Below are positions 9,691 through 19,700 of a stretch of 42,096 nucleotides of DNA, piece by piece. The notes beneath the pieces were generated by a model, which saw nothing but the letters and a program-made list of their open reading frames with translations, was not told the origin of the DNA and did no database searches. The stretch's first letter is position 1, and each line of letters opens with the position of its first letter. Source of the stretch: JAKFDK01 sp036676195 (GTDB lineage: Bacteria > Bacillota > Sulfobacillia > Symbiobacteriales > ZC4RG38); the NCBI GenBank assembly GCA_036676195.1, contig JAKFDK010000033.1:1-42096 (forward strand), in the 5' to 3' direction. The position numbers and the translations under genes were made by a program.

Positions 9691-10743
9691 CTATGAGCCC
9701 TTCCGAAAACCCGTCGATCTCCTATGCTCCTGGCCTCCTGTGGCTCCCGATGGACGGGGGCCTTTGCGCGCCCGCTCCTCAGCAGCGCGTTCCCGATACT
9801 CCGACGCCATCTCCTCCAGTGCGGTCATCAGGGGCTCCACGCCTTCTAGATCCCGGCGGGGCAGGCGCCCGGGGATCTGTTGGTCAATGACCTTCAGCCT
9901 CAGATCCTCGGGATGGATGATGATCAACTCGATCCTCCGTGCTTTGCAGATGAATGCTTTCATCGCATCGCGCCCGACCTGCTTCACCGTCTGCTCGAAG
10001 GTGGCTAGATCCGTCCCTTCGTAGTGTTGGGCGCCATTGAACTCAACGGCGACGCCGACGGTCGGGTAGTAACGGTCGAGTTCCATCAACTCTCCGGTGT
10101 AGGGATTGAGTAGGAAATCAGGTGAAGCGTTATCCTCGTGGTCATCAAGGGCAACCAGTGCGTTCAGGAATTCGCGCAGCAAGACTTCGCCCTGGTGTTG
10201 TGCGCTCCTGAGCCTGCGCCTGAGGCTGGAGATACGAGCCCTTAGCTGGGTCGAGACCGGGTTGCGGAGCATGAAGCAGAGGGGGCTCTTGCGATTCGCC
10301 TGGGTGATCGTGAGCCACCCGGTCGCGACCAATTCGGCGACTGCTCGCCTGAGGGCGTCATCGCTGCTTCCAGTGCGGTGGGACAGGGCCGCACAGGTAA
10401 AGCTGCCGCCCTGGTTTTCGAAATTCGGGACGCCCTGAAGTTGTCCGTAAAGCAGTCGAGCGCTGGCGGACATGTCCGCGTTGGTGAGGAGTGCCAGAGG
10501 GATGGCCGCGCACGATCGATGGGGTCTTGCGTAGCAGGGCGCCAGAGGCGCCTGGACGAGCCTGGCGCGTGCCGCCGCAATGGTCTTGGGATCCAGGCCG
10601 CTCAACTTGCGCAGGCGGATGTCGGTTGGTAAGGACGGGTTGCCCGACGACTGGCCCAGCAATAACCAGATCAGTCGGGTATTGGCGCTGTGGGTCGTGT
10701 CGTTCAGGACGGAGAAGGGGACCCGTAGTGTCTGGGTGTTCAC
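9691..10743 (-). CDS. Winged-helix protein with a C-terminal PD-(D/E)XK/Vsr-like nuclease domain (predicted)
   Basis: This encodes 350 residues with a GTG start behind GAGGTG. The name is a family-level guess from motifs. Residues about 10-60 and 85-160 look like two winged-helix DNA-binding units (for example TDIRLRKLSGLDPKTIAAAR and FTCAALSHRTGSSDDALRRA). A basic helix follows at 165-190. Residues 200-285 resemble a Vsr/PD-(D/E)XK nuclease fold, with SPDFLLNP, E221-L-D223, the VEFNGAQH core (E234, Q239), RDAMKAFIC (D259, K262) and a closing strand ELIIIHPEDL. The tail is charged. It stands alone between convergent intergenic regions, so its partner is unknown. It could be a regulator, a restriction-like nuclease or a mobile-element protein. 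Confidence 0.6.
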   Translation of the reverse strand: MNTQTLRVPFSVLNDTTHSANTRLIWLLLGQSSGNPSLPTDIRLRKLSGLDPKTIAAARARLVQAPLAPCYARPHRSCAAIPLALLTNADMSASARLLYGQLQGVPNFENQGGSFTCAALSHRTGSSDDALRRAVAELVATGWLTITQANRKSPLCFMLRNPVSTQLRARISSLRRRLRSAQHQGEVLLREFLNALVALDDHEDNASPDFLLNPYTGELMELDRYYPTVGVAVEFNGAQHYEGTDLATFEQTVKQVGRDAMKAFICKARRIELIIIHPEDLRLKVIDQQIPGRLPRRDLEGVEPLMTALEEMASEYRERAAEERARKGPRPSGATGGQEHRRSTGFRKGS

Positions 10744-11386
10744 ACTGGCACCTCAATTGCGGGTTTCTGTAATCTGTTCGACCTCCCATATGGAAATTCC
10801 TGGGTTCCCCATTCTTTTCCCAGACTGTTGCTCGGGCCGCACGGAAATCGCAGGCGAACCATGTGGGTGAGGGGGATGTTCGGCCCAAGAATTCGATGTT
10901 TTCGGTTGCAGAGGGGGCGTTCTAGCCGGGATAGAGCGAAAATCGGAGGTTCATTGACCGGATCGGCCCCGATTTCCAGCGATTCACCGCTGAGTTTCGC
11001 TTGTGCCCAGAGACCGGTCTGGAAATTGGAGGGGAATCGCGGCAGGGCGGCGACTTGGCACCCATGCGAAAATGGTCATGGCGCCATCAACCGCCTGCCA
11101 GGATTAGAATGAAACGAGCAACAATACTATCCACAGGGAATGCCTCACCAAACCGGAACTGTTTCATGACATTGCCCCCCCTGAGGCACGTCCGATCGGA
11201 GATGGCTTTCAGAACGTCACACCGGAGGAGGGGGCACCTCTTTGATTGGATGCCCCCTCCTATTCTGATGTAGCATTGGTAAGACCGTGCAGGCACTGCA
11301 AAGTCACCCCACCCGGAGGATTCACGTGATCGGCCGCAGAACTCCGGGTAAGATAGTCTTTAGATCCGGAGGGGGAGTGCAGCGTT
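10744..11386. other. Intergenic region with a perfect 10-bp hairpin
   Basis: These 643 bases separate a minus-strand gene from a plus-strand gene and should hold both promoters, but no strong -35/-10 pair was found. A perfect inverted repeat with arms GGAGGGGGCA (11227-11236) and TGCCCCCTCC (11251-11260) and a 14-base loop lies near the right side. No T-run follows it on either strand. The short ORFs in this stretch overlap each other in several frames and show no family resemblance. Confidence 0.4.
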
Positions 11387-12718
11387 GTGATTACGGCGAT
11401 CCTTTATACATCTACCGGCTGCGAATACTGCGCCAAGATCAAGCAATTTTTGAAGGAACGGAACGTCGCCTACGAAGAGCGGGACATTCTGGTCGAGCCG
11501 GCCTGGCTGGACGAGTTGGCCAAGGCGGGCATCTTCGGTGTGCCTGCCCTGTACCTGGGCAACGAGGCCATCGTGGGCTACCGGCCGAGCAAGATGGCCG
11601 CCGTCCTGGAAAAGCTCCAGGCCAAGCAGGCCCAGGCCCTCGCCGCCCCGGCGCCTGAGGCCGCCCCGGCGCCTGAGGCCGCCCCGGCGCCTGAGGCCGC
11701 CCCGGCGCCTGAGGCCGGCCCGGCACCGGCCCAGTCCGAGGCGGAGCCTGCAGCCGAGGACCCCATTTTCGTCCGCGACGCCGACCGGGAGCAGACCTGG
11801 GACGTGATCATCATCGGCGGCGGCCCGGCCGGCGCCAGCGCAGCCCTGTACGCCGCCCGCGGCGGCCACCGGGTGCTGGTGGTCGACAAGGCGCCGGCGG
11901 CCGGCTCGCTGGCCATCGCCAGGGAAGTGGAAAACTACCCCGGCATCTCCGGCGTCACCGGTGCCGAACTGCTCAGGAGCATGCAGGCCCATGCCAGGGA
12001 GTTCGGTGCCGTCTTCCTTCAGGCGGCCGTGCTGAGGGCCCGGCTGCGGGGCGAAACGAAGGAAATTGAGACTGGTCTGGGCACCTTCAGGAGCCGAGCT
12101 GTCATCGTGGCCACCGGCGCCCGCGCCCGCAAGGGCAAGATCCCCGGCGAGCAGGAGCTGGAAGGCCGCGGCGTCAGCTATTGTGCGATCTGCGACGGCG
12201 CCTTCACCAGGGGCAAGGAGATCGTCGTCTACGGCGACAACGCCGAGGCGTTGGAGGAGATCGCCCTGCTCAGCACCTTTGCCGCCAAGATCCGCCTGCT
12301 GATTCCCGGCGAACGGGTCCAGGGCGCCGAGGGTGAGGTCTCCCTGCCCGAGAACGTCACCCTCTTCCCCAGGCACAAGATCAAGCAGATCCTTTCCGGC
12401 GAAAACGGCGCCCTGAGGGGCATCCGTGTCAGCACCCCCGACGGGGAGCAGGAGTGGGAAGTGGGCGGCCTCTTTCTGTACGCGGGTGGCGCCTCACCCG
12501 CCACTTCCTTCCTGGGCGACGAGGTCCCCCTGGACGCCGAGGGTTACCTGGTGGTCGATGAAGCCCTGGCCACACCGGTGGAGGGCGTCTTCGCCGCCGG
12601 CGATGCCCGCAAGACCCTGGTCAAGCAGGCCGTACTGTCGGCGGCCGACGGCGCCCTGGCCGCGATCAACGCCGATCGGTTCCTCCGGGGCCGTGGGAAG
12701 CTGTCGGCCCAGTACTGA
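11387..12718 (+). CDS. Glutaredoxin domain fused to a thioredoxin-reductase-like flavoprotein
   Basis: This encodes 443 residues with a GTG start behind GGAGGGGG. Residues 1-78 are a glutaredoxin/NrdH-like fold with a CEYC redox pair (C12, C15) and the cis-Pro segment GVPALYLG. A proline-alanine linker with four APAPEA repeats spans about 87-120. Residues 137-443 resemble thioredoxin reductase: FAD-binding GGGPAGASAALYAAR (from 144), the ATGAR strand, the disulfide centre CAICD (C266, C269) and the C-terminal FAD motif GVFAAGDARKTLVKQ. The usual NADPH loop GGGDSAxEEA is replaced by VYGDNAEALEE (from 281), which lacks the first glycines, so the electron donor may not be NADPH. The fusion suggests internal electron transfer from flavin to the glutaredoxin domain. 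Confidence 0.85.
   Translation: MITAILYTSTGCEYCAKIKQFLKERNVAYEERDILVEPAWLDELAKAGIFGVPALYLGNEAIVGYRPSKMAAVLEKLQAKQAQALAAPAPEAAPAPEAAPAPEAAPAPEAGPAPAQSEAEPAAEDPIFVRDADREQTWDVIIIGGGPAGASAALYAARGGHRVLVVDKAPAAGSLAIAREVENYPGISGVTGAELLRSMQAHAREFGAVFLQAAVLRARLRGETKEIETGLGTFRSRAVIVATGARARKGKIPGEQELEGRGVSYCAICDGAFTRGKEIVVYGDNAEALEEIALLSTFAAKIRLLIPGERVQGAEGEVSLPENVTLFPRHKIKQILSGENGALRGIRVSTPDGEQEWEVGGLFLYAGGASPATSFLGDEVPLDAEGYLVVDEALATPVEGVFAAGDARKTLVKQAVLSAADGALAAINADRFLRGRGKLSAQY
11645..11716 (+). repeat. Four identical 18-bp repeats in the interdomain linker
   Basis: The unit GCCCCGGCGCCTGAGGCC is repeated four times head to tail and is translated as APAPEA. It lies in the flexible linker between the glutaredoxin and reductase domains. 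Exact identity at the DNA level suggests recent expansion, so copy number may vary between strains. Confidence 0.9.
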
Positions 12719-12720
12719 GG

Positions 12721-13212
12721 TCACTGGATATACCCCGCGTCCGCCGGGTGGGGAGTCAAGGCTGCTGGATGGAAGTCAGGCAACCACTCCCGGTGCCGAA
12801 ACTCGGCAACCACAGGGATATTCGGTCCCATGCCGTCCCGCAACTGTCCAAGGTAGGCCTGGTTGTCCGGGCGATTGCGGAAGCTGTTCGGAAACTGGGC
12901 CAGAACGCTGGCCAGACGCCCCTCTGCCACGAGGGGTTTCAGGGCCGCCACAAACTCGGGGAAAAGGTCGGCATCCCGCTGGTGTGTCAGGCCTTGAAAC
13001 GCTTTGATGAAGAAGCGAAACCCTGAGGGCGTCTTTTCGGCCATCTTGGCCAGCATGAAGCGGTTGGGCATGCGGTAAAACGTCGTGTTCACTTCAGTGG
13101 ACGGGAAGTGCTGGGCATAGAAGCCCAGCATTTCTTTGTCGGGCAGTTTCTCCGGGTAGAAGACGCCCTTCCAGTCCTTGTAGCTGTTTCCGGCCGTACC
13201 AATCAGGATCAC
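12721..13212 (-). pseudogene. DUF72 (YecE-like) protein, C-terminally truncated
   Basis: This encodes 163 residues, whereas DUF72 proteins usually have about 240-280. The N-terminal part is typical of the family: ILIGTAGNSYKDWKGVFYP, EVNTTFYRMPN, FRFFIKAFQGLTH, VLAQFPNSF and VVAEFRHREW. The frame then runs into about 20 unrelated residues and stops two bases beyond the stop of the convergent flavoprotein gene. The missing C-terminal half, which normally contains the YvRfHGR and W/EL motifs, has no room to follow. It is therefore a remnant. The start is GTG at 13212. It follows the broken polymerase gene on the same strand, and both have decayed. Confidence 0.75.
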
Positions 13213-13253
13213 AGGGATTCACCCGGGTGTAGCATGCCAAAGAACCGGCGGGC

Positions 13254-14685
13254 TTACACCGCCGGCAGAATGGCCGTTGCCAGAATGCGGGAGCCAGCCT
13301 TCATTCGTTGAACCCGGCCCTCGACGGTCACTTTGGCCGGATCGGTCGCCAGGAGGTCTCGGGCATAGACCTCGGGGGGAACCAGGATTGGAACCTGTTC
13401 ACAGCCGACCTGCAGGAGCATGCTGAGCCCGACCTGTTCCCTTACCGGTCGGCGTTGACAGGTAATCACTGCTCCGGCAACCCGAATCTCTCTCCCGTCT
13501 GGCAGATGATCCAACCTTGGCACAGGGGAGTCCCATTCCCCTTTGCACCGGGCGGGCGGAAACTCCACGGAACCCTCCTCAGAGTCCAGCCCGAGATCAA
13601 AGTGGCTCAACTGGCCTGGAGTACGCCGGGAGACCTGTCTCCGGCTGAATTCCCGCCAGTCGGGTGCCTCGTTCGTATAGGGGAGTCCTCTCCCCGAGGA
13701 TGGGTTCCAGGGAGGGGTGCAGATACCGCACCTTTTCCCGCCCCTGCCGCCGGTCACAAAACGTCGCAATGGCTCCTGACTGAGACGGACCCTTTGCAGC
13801 CGTTTCCAGCAGGGAGCGCGGCGGCTCCCTGGCTGCGTTCAGGTACCGGAACTCCGGCAGGGTTCTGACCGCGTCCCTGATGCTCCCATCCTGCGGCAAG
13901 GCCCCTGCCACCACGTCCACAAGCTCCCTGGGCGTTCCCAGCCTCCGGCCGGCCTCCCGAACGGCCCGGTCCAGGCGGTCGTAGGGGACGTCTTCCCTGA
14001 ATCGCTGCTCCAGGCCCCGGCGAGCCAGTTCCCGAATGTCGCCGGGAACCTGCGGAAGACGGGGTGCCGAAGCCGGGAATGAGTCGGCACAGGCAAGCTC
14101 AACCTCGCAGGCCGTCCGGAGGGCCTCAGGGCACCACTTAAATATGTCCGATAGCCGGTCAGGGGAAAGGGGGACCTCACCGGTATCAACCGCGATCACC
14201 GGGAGCCCGGCTGCCAAGAGTTCCTGGTTTCGAGACTTCGGCGCCCTGGCATCCAGCATCACGTACGTGGGAAAGCCGCCGGGATGCAGCCGGGCCTGTG
14301 CAGGATCTGACACAAAGGTCACGAGCCCGGAGGTAGCGAGACCGGGCCATTCAGTCCAGAGGGCCAGTGCCCCGGGGAATGCTACAGGCCGCCTGCCCTG
14401 GGTCCGAACATGCGTAACCAGCCGGCAGAGGGAACGGTATCCTTCGGCTGAGATGGCGATAAGGAAGAAACTCCCCCCGCCTGCGGTCAAGGAGCAGCCG
14501 ATGATCGGCTTGATCCCTTTCTCACGGCACGCGCGCACAAATGTGGGCACGCCATACAGGGCACCCCGATCTGCCAGTACAATCGCCTTGAGCCCCTTCT
14601 GTGTGGCCTGGGCCACAAGGGTTTCCACAGGCAGGGTATCTTCTTGCAGGGAAAACCACGACCTCCCGATGTACAGGCCACCCAC
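13254..14685 (-). pseudogene. Broken dnaE2-like (error-prone polymerase III alpha) gene
   Basis: Two overlapping frames together resemble a C-family polymerase with most of its catalytic core missing. The first frame (about 14685-13600) has a PHP-like start (VETLVAQATQKGLKAIVLADRGALYGVPTFV, shown here only as a landmark) in which the usual metal-binding HLH and TDH residues are absent. It continues with LPQVPGDIRELARRGLEQRF and then jumps directly to RLDRAVREAGRRLG, so the palm segment with the catalytic aspartates is missing. Later YLHPSLEPILGE recalls the fingers region. The second frame (13769-13254) carries a typical C-terminal OB fold, GREIRVAGAVITCQRRPV to AKVTVEGRVQRM. A frameshift between about 13600 and 13680 joins them. 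It cannot be an active polymerase. The start codon is uncertain; GTG at 14685 follows GGGAG. Confidence 0.7.
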
Positions 14686-14692
14686 CTCCCTG

Positions 14693-14706
14693 CAAACGTA
14701 TGTTCG
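14693..14706 (-). promoter_or_regulatory. DinR/LexA (SOS) box upstream of the dnaE2 remnant
   Basis: On the minus strand the site reads CGAACATACGTTTG. It matches the Bacillus-type consensus CGAACRNRYGTTYC at all but the last base. It lies just before the PHP-like coding start and just downstream of a predicted promoter, the usual repressor position. Error-prone polymerase genes are common LexA targets, which supports the call. Confidence 0.65.
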
Positions 14707-14717
14707 AACAGTGACCA

Positions 14718-14746
14718 AGTGTAGACGCCTGGCCATGCTGCTGCAA
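14718..14746 (-). promoter_or_regulatory. Possible promoter of the dnaE2 remnant
   Basis: On the minus strand TTGCAG (14746-14741) and TACACT (14723-14718) are separated by exactly 17 bases. The -35 is weak (3 of 6 matches) and the -10 fair (4 of 6). Transcription would begin near 14711, so the LexA box would cover the early transcribed region. Confidence 0.4.
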
Positions 14747-14918
14747 GCTCTATAAAATGGCAGGGGACGGGGCTGGCGTCCGTTCCCCCGCTCTGCCATT
14801 TCGGTTACGATGAAATATTCCATACCCAGAAAAGTGAAGATAGAGCATATTTCCCATGATGGCATAAGATGAACGGAATCCCTGATTTATGCCTGCTTCC
14901 ATTTGGAGGCGACTGATC

Positions 14919-16586
14919 ATGAGCGAGCGTGAACGGGGGGAGAGGCGCTGCCGGGGTGTCAACCCCGCCGACCCGACCAGCATCCCCAAATATGTGGATC
15001 CGCTGCCGATCCCGCGGGTCATCCGGCCACGCTGCAGCGAGGATGGGGTTCCCCGCTTCCGGGTGAAAATGCTCCAGGTGCGCCGGCGGCTGCATCGCTG
15101 CTTCCCGAAGACGAAGGTCTGGGGATACAACGGCGAGTATCCCGGACCCACCTTCGATGTCCGCAGCAACGAACCCATCGTAGTCGAGTATCTGAACCGG
15201 CTGCCGAAAAAGCACTTCCTGCCCATCGACCACACGTTGCACGGTGCCATGGACACGCCACAGGTGCGGACAGTGGTCCACCTGCACGGCGGCCACCAGC
15301 CGGCGGTATTCGACGGCCATCCGGAAGCCTGGTTTACCCCCTTTGAACGGCAGGTCGGGCCCTTCTATGAAACGAACGTCTACCGTTACCCCAACCTGCA
15401 GCAGGCGGCAACGCTCTGGTACCACGACCACGCCCTGGGGATCACCAGGCTGAATGTCTACGCCGGGCTGGCCGGATTCTACCTGCTGCGGGACGCAGTG
15501 GAAGATCAGTTGAAACTGCCCCATGGACCGTACGAGGTGCCGCTGGTCATCCAGGACCGCTCCTTCAACGAAGACGGCTCCCTGTTCTACCCGGCTCCGT
15601 GCGTCAACGGCGTCTGTCCCTCGGTGCTGCCAGGGATCCTCTTCAACACCATCCTGGTCAACGGCAAGGTCTGGCCCTTCCTGAAGGTTGAGCCGCGCCG
15701 GTACCGGTTGCGCCTCCTGAACGGCTCGAACACCCGGCGGTATGAACTGAGGCTTTCCAACAGTCAACCTTTCATTCAGATCGGCACCGACGGCGGCTTT
15801 GTGGAGCGGCCGGCAGCCCAGATGCGGCTGGTCCTCTTCCCCGCCGAGCGGGCCGACGTGATCGTGGATTTCACCGGCCTGGAAGGACAGACCATCACGC
15901 TGGTGAACACCGCTCCCGATGCCGAGCCGAACACGACCGGCCAGGTCATGCAGTTCCGGGTGGAGCTGCCCCTGCACGGACGGGACGAGACCCAGATCCC
16001 CGTCCAGATCCCGGGTTTTGAGTTCCTCTCCACCCTGAATGCCCTCAATCAGCGGGGGATTACCCTGAGTGAGCGGCCAGATGCGTTTGGCCGGCCCATG
16101 CTGCTGCTGGAGGGCGTCCGTTGGGAAGACCCCATCAGTGTCACCCCAAGGCTGGGCACCACCGAGGTCTGGGAACTGATTAACGTGGAGGGTGCCCCGC
16201 ACCCGATCCATGTCCACCTGGTGCAGTTCCAGATCGTGAACCGGCAGGCGTTCGATGTGAGCGAGTATTTCCAGACCGGTAAGCTCATCTTCACCGCCGA
16301 TCCCATCGACCCGTTGTCCGACGAGCAGGGCTGGAAGGACACCGTCCGCACCCCGCCTGGCTTTGTGACGCGTATCGTCATGCGCTTTGCGGATTTCCCC
16401 GGGCAGTTCCCGTTCCATTGCCATATCCTCGAACACGAAGATCATGACATGATGCGGCCGTTCGAGGTGGTGGCGCCGGAACCGGACATCGGCTCCCCGC
16501 CCGGGCCGCCGCCCACGCCCCCGCCCGGATCCGGGCCTTTCCCCCCTGATCACGGCAGCACAGGCAGTATGGGTGGCATGTCATAA
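14919..16586 (+). CDS. Multicopper oxidase, CotA/laccase type
   Basis: This encodes 555 residues from the ATG at 14919, chosen because TTGGAGG sits 9 bases before it; an ATG at 14889 lacks such a site. The enzyme oxidises phenolic, metal or bilirubin-like substrates and reduces oxygen to water. All four copper motifs are present: HLHGGH (from H122), YHDHALG (H169, H171), HPIHVHL (H428, H431, H433) and FHCHILEHEDHDMM (H500, C501, H502, H506), with the axial Met at 511, ten residues after Cys501. There is no signal peptide, as in the spore-coat laccase CotA. The tail of about 35 residues is rich in Pro and Gly and ends in GSMGGMS. A strong hairpin follows the stop, so it is likely transcribed alone. 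Confidence 0.93.
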   Translation: MSERERGERRCRGVNPADPTSIPKYVDPLPIPRVIRPRCSEDGVPRFRVKMLQVRRRLHRCFPKTKVWGYNGEYPGPTFDVRSNEPIVVEYLNRLPKKHFLPIDHTLHGAMDTPQVRTVVHLHGGHQPAVFDGHPEAWFTPFERQVGPFYETNVYRYPNLQQAATLWYHDHALGITRLNVYAGLAGFYLLRDAVEDQLKLPHGPYEVPLVIQDRSFNEDGSLFYPAPCVNGVCPSVLPGILFNTILVNGKVWPFLKVEPRRYRLRLLNGSNTRRYELRLSNSQPFIQIGTDGGFVERPAAQMRLVLFPAERADVIVDFTGLEGQTITLVNTAPDAEPNTTGQVMQFRVELPLHGRDETQIPVQIPGFEFLSTLNALNQRGITLSERPDAFGRPMLLLEGVRWEDPISVTPRLGTTEVWELINVEGAPHPIHVHLVQFQIVNRQAFDVSEYFQTGKLIFTADPIDPLSDEQGWKDTVRTPPGFVTRIVMRFADFPGQFPFHCHILEHEDHDMMRPFEVVAPEPDIGSPPGPPPTPPPGSGPFPPDHGSTGSMGGMS

Positions 16587-16590
16587 CCGC

Positions 16591-16618
16591 ACGGGCGCCC
16601 TCCGCGGAGGGCGCCCGT
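16591..16618 (+). terminator. Hairpin after the multicopper oxidase
   Basis: A perfect inverted repeat, arms ACGGGCGCCCTCC and GGAGGGCGCCCGT around GC, begins 5 bases after the stop. It is not followed by a clear T-run, so it may stop transcription less fully or act as an mRNA end stabiliser. Confidence 0.7.
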
Positions 16619-16671
16619 CTGGCCGCGAATCTGCCATCTTTTAGAAGGACTAGACCTTTAGCGGAGTGAAC

Positions 16672-16677
16672 TATAAA
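16672..16677 (+). promoter_or_regulatory. Possible -10 element of the surface protein gene
   Basis: TATAAA lies about 40 bases before the start codon in a locally AT-rich stretch. The matching -35 is poor (TAGACC with a 15-base spacer), so only the -10 is proposed. Confidence 0.3.
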
Positions 16678-16718
16678 GGGAATTCACTACCGCAGTACCA
16701 GGAGGAGAGATTGCCAGC

Positions 16719-19700
16719 GTGATGCGTAGCGTTCTGACACTGGTGTTTGCAGCCACGCTCTGTTTCCTGGTCTCCGGCGTGGCACTCGCCTACGAGTCCA
16801 CGGCCCGCGGTCCCCAGGGGGAAATCTCCTTCAGCCGGCCCACCTTCAGCAAGCAGGTGCAGCTCGGCCCGGGTGAGACAATCGAGCGGACCGAGGTCCG
16901 CCTCAACGGTACCTTGATTCGCATCGCCCCCGATGCCACCGGCACCCTCCGCTATACCCCGGAGCAGCCGCTGGCGCCCGGCGACTACACGCTTAAAATG
17001 GGCATTCAGGTCTCCGGCTCAGGGCTTGACACCTCAACCTTCACCTTCAGCGTCCGGCCCGGGGCGGTCGACAGCATCCCCGCGCCCGGCCCCGAGTCCC
17101 TGCGGGCCCTCGCCTACACCAACGCGCTGCGCAAGGCGGCAGGGCTTTCCCCGCTCACCTACAGCGCCGAACTGGGCCAGGCCAGTGCCAACCACGCCCG
17201 GTACCTGTCTGCGAACGGCGACTCGGGCCACTTCGAGGAGGCGGGCCACCCGCACTTCAGCGGCGCCGACCTGGAGGCCCGGACCCGCTATTACGGCTAC
17301 TCCGACCGGGCCGCCGAGGTCATTGCCTACCGCGGCCATGCCGAAGAAGCCATCGACGACTGGATGGCCACCATCTACCACCGTATTCCTTTCATGGATG
17401 CGGCCTACACCGAACTCGGCTACGGCGCGGCAGGCCTGGGCAGCCGGGCCAACGTGCTGGTAACGGGCGGCCGGTCCTACACCCGGTCCGAAGCGGTGGC
17501 GTGGCCCTACCCGGGGCAGACCGGCGTGCCCACCCAGTGGTCCGGCCTGGAACACCCGGACCCGCTGCGGCTCTACCCCGGCACCAGCGGCCCGCTGGGC
17601 TATACCATCTCACTTTCCTTCGACTACACCACCCAGTCGCTGTCGCTCAGCGAGGCCAGTCTGTCGGATGCGGCCGGGCAGGCAGTGCCGGTGATGCGCT
17701 TCGCGCCGGACAACGACCCCGAACTGCAGGAAATGGTCGCCATCATCCCCTACAAGCCCCTGGCGCCCAACACCACCTACACCGTCCGCCTGGCCGGCCG
17801 CCGCAACGGCAGCCCCTGGCGCAAGGAATGGTCCTTCACCACCGGCGCGGCCTACCTGACCATGACCCGCGCCAGCGGGAACACCGTGGAAGGCGACGGT
17901 TTCACCCCCGGCACCCAGGTGTTCCTGGCCGGCCTGCCGGTGCGCAACCTGCAGGTAACGGCCACCCGCTTCAGCTTCACGCCCCCGGCTGGCTACAGCG
18001 GGGAACCGACCGACCTGCTGGTGGTCACTCCGGAAGGGCAGCAACTGGTCTGGCCGCGGTTCAGCACCGATGCGGCGGCTGGCACCGATTTCACGGCGAG
18101 CACCCATACCCTGACCGCCGGCGGGCAGGCACACACAGTGGCAGCACTGGCGGGGCCTGACGGGCGCAAGCTCCTGCCGGAGACGGCACTGGCCCAACTG
18201 GGGCTGACCGCCGTCACCATCCCGGATATCGACCGGATTTACATCAGCGGCGGCGCCGTCAGCGGCGACTTGGCGATTGACAGTGCCATTGCCTACGTGG
18301 CCGGGCGCCGCTACAGCCTGCCGCTGCCGGCCCAGCAGCTCAAGGGAGTCAACTACCTCCCGGCCGCCTTTGTCGAATCGCTTCTGGCCGGAACGGCCAC
18401 GGGCGAACTGACCGCCATCGCCGGCTACACCGTCGAGGACGTGACCTACACCGCACCGGCACCGACCACCCCCGCACCCGACGATGGGGCGCAGGGCGGA
18501 GGTGGCGGCGGCACCCCCGCCGGCCCCACGCCAGGCGCCCCGACCGACATCTCCACTGTACCGGGCTATATTCTGCTGAACTCGGCCGACGGCAAGACCT
18601 TCACCCACACCCTGCACGGTGTCACCCTGACGTGGCAGTACGAAAAGGAAGACTACGAAGGGAATCGCTATCTGCGCTACTACACCGTGACGGCCCGGGT
18701 GGGTGACAAGCTGCTGGCCACTTTCCCCGACGTGCTCGATGTCATGGCCGACTACGACCTCACCGACCTCGGGGCAGCCCGGGCGTTTGCGACCAGGTGG
18801 TACCAGGAGCAGTACAAGGTCGATTTGAAGACCCAACTGTTCAAAGACATCCGCGACTTCGCCTGGCGGATCAAGGCGATCCGCAGCGCCCCGGGCCTGA
18901 ACCCCACGGTGGCGGCAGCGTTCACCGATATCGGCTCGTTCCCCTGGGCCGAGGGGCCGATCCTGCTGGCCCAGAAACTGGGGCTGCTCAAGGGCCGGAC
19001 CGAGACCACTTTCGACCCCTCAGCCCAGATCTCGCAGCCCGAGGCGCTGGCGCTGATGGTCCGCCTGCTGGGCGCCGAGGCCGAGGCCAAAACCGCCGCC
19101 GGCCGGGCCGGACCGCTGCCAGAGGGGCTGCCGGCCTGGGCGGCCGGGTACTACCGGGTGGCGGTTGACCGGGGCGTGCTCACGCACGAAGACGACTTCC
19201 AACCCACCCGGCCGGCCGACCGCGGCACCGTTACCACCTGGATCACCCGAGCCATCGGGTCCAAACACCAGGGCGGGGCAGGTGACTCGGGCTTTGCCGA
19301 CATCGCCCAGTTCAATCACACTGAACTGCGCGCCATCCGCTACGCCGCCGACCTTGGCATCGTCAGCGGCTATGCCGACGGGACCTTCCGGCCCCGTAAC
19401 CCGGTCACCCGCGCCGAAATGAGCATTCTGCTGGTCCGGTCCCTGCGCTATGTGGACACGGTGCCGGGCAGCATCGCCGGCATCGTCCATGCTAACCAGG
19501 ACGGCCTTGTGGTCACCAAGCGGATTCCCGCCGACAACGAGCAGGGCGTCGTCTTCCGGGATACGCCGCTCAAGGTGGCGGCCGGCGCTCTGGTCCACGC
19601 AGACGGCAAGCGGGGCACCCTGGCGCAACTGGCCGATGGCCACGATATTCATGCCGTACTGAACGCACAGGGCGAGGCGGCCATCATCGTCGCCAGCCGG

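Noticed and set aside
10828..11296. Short overlapping frames in the intergenic region before the flavoprotein
   Set aside because: Frames overlap on both strands, lack ribosome sites and resemble no family.
11645..11716. Tandem repeat as a CRISPR-like array
   Set aside because: There are no spacers; the 18-bp units are contiguous and translated as APAPEA inside a linker.
14805..16553. Long minus-strand frame opposite the multicopper oxidase
   Set aside because: Shadow of a gene with all copper motifs on the plus strand; no family resemblance.
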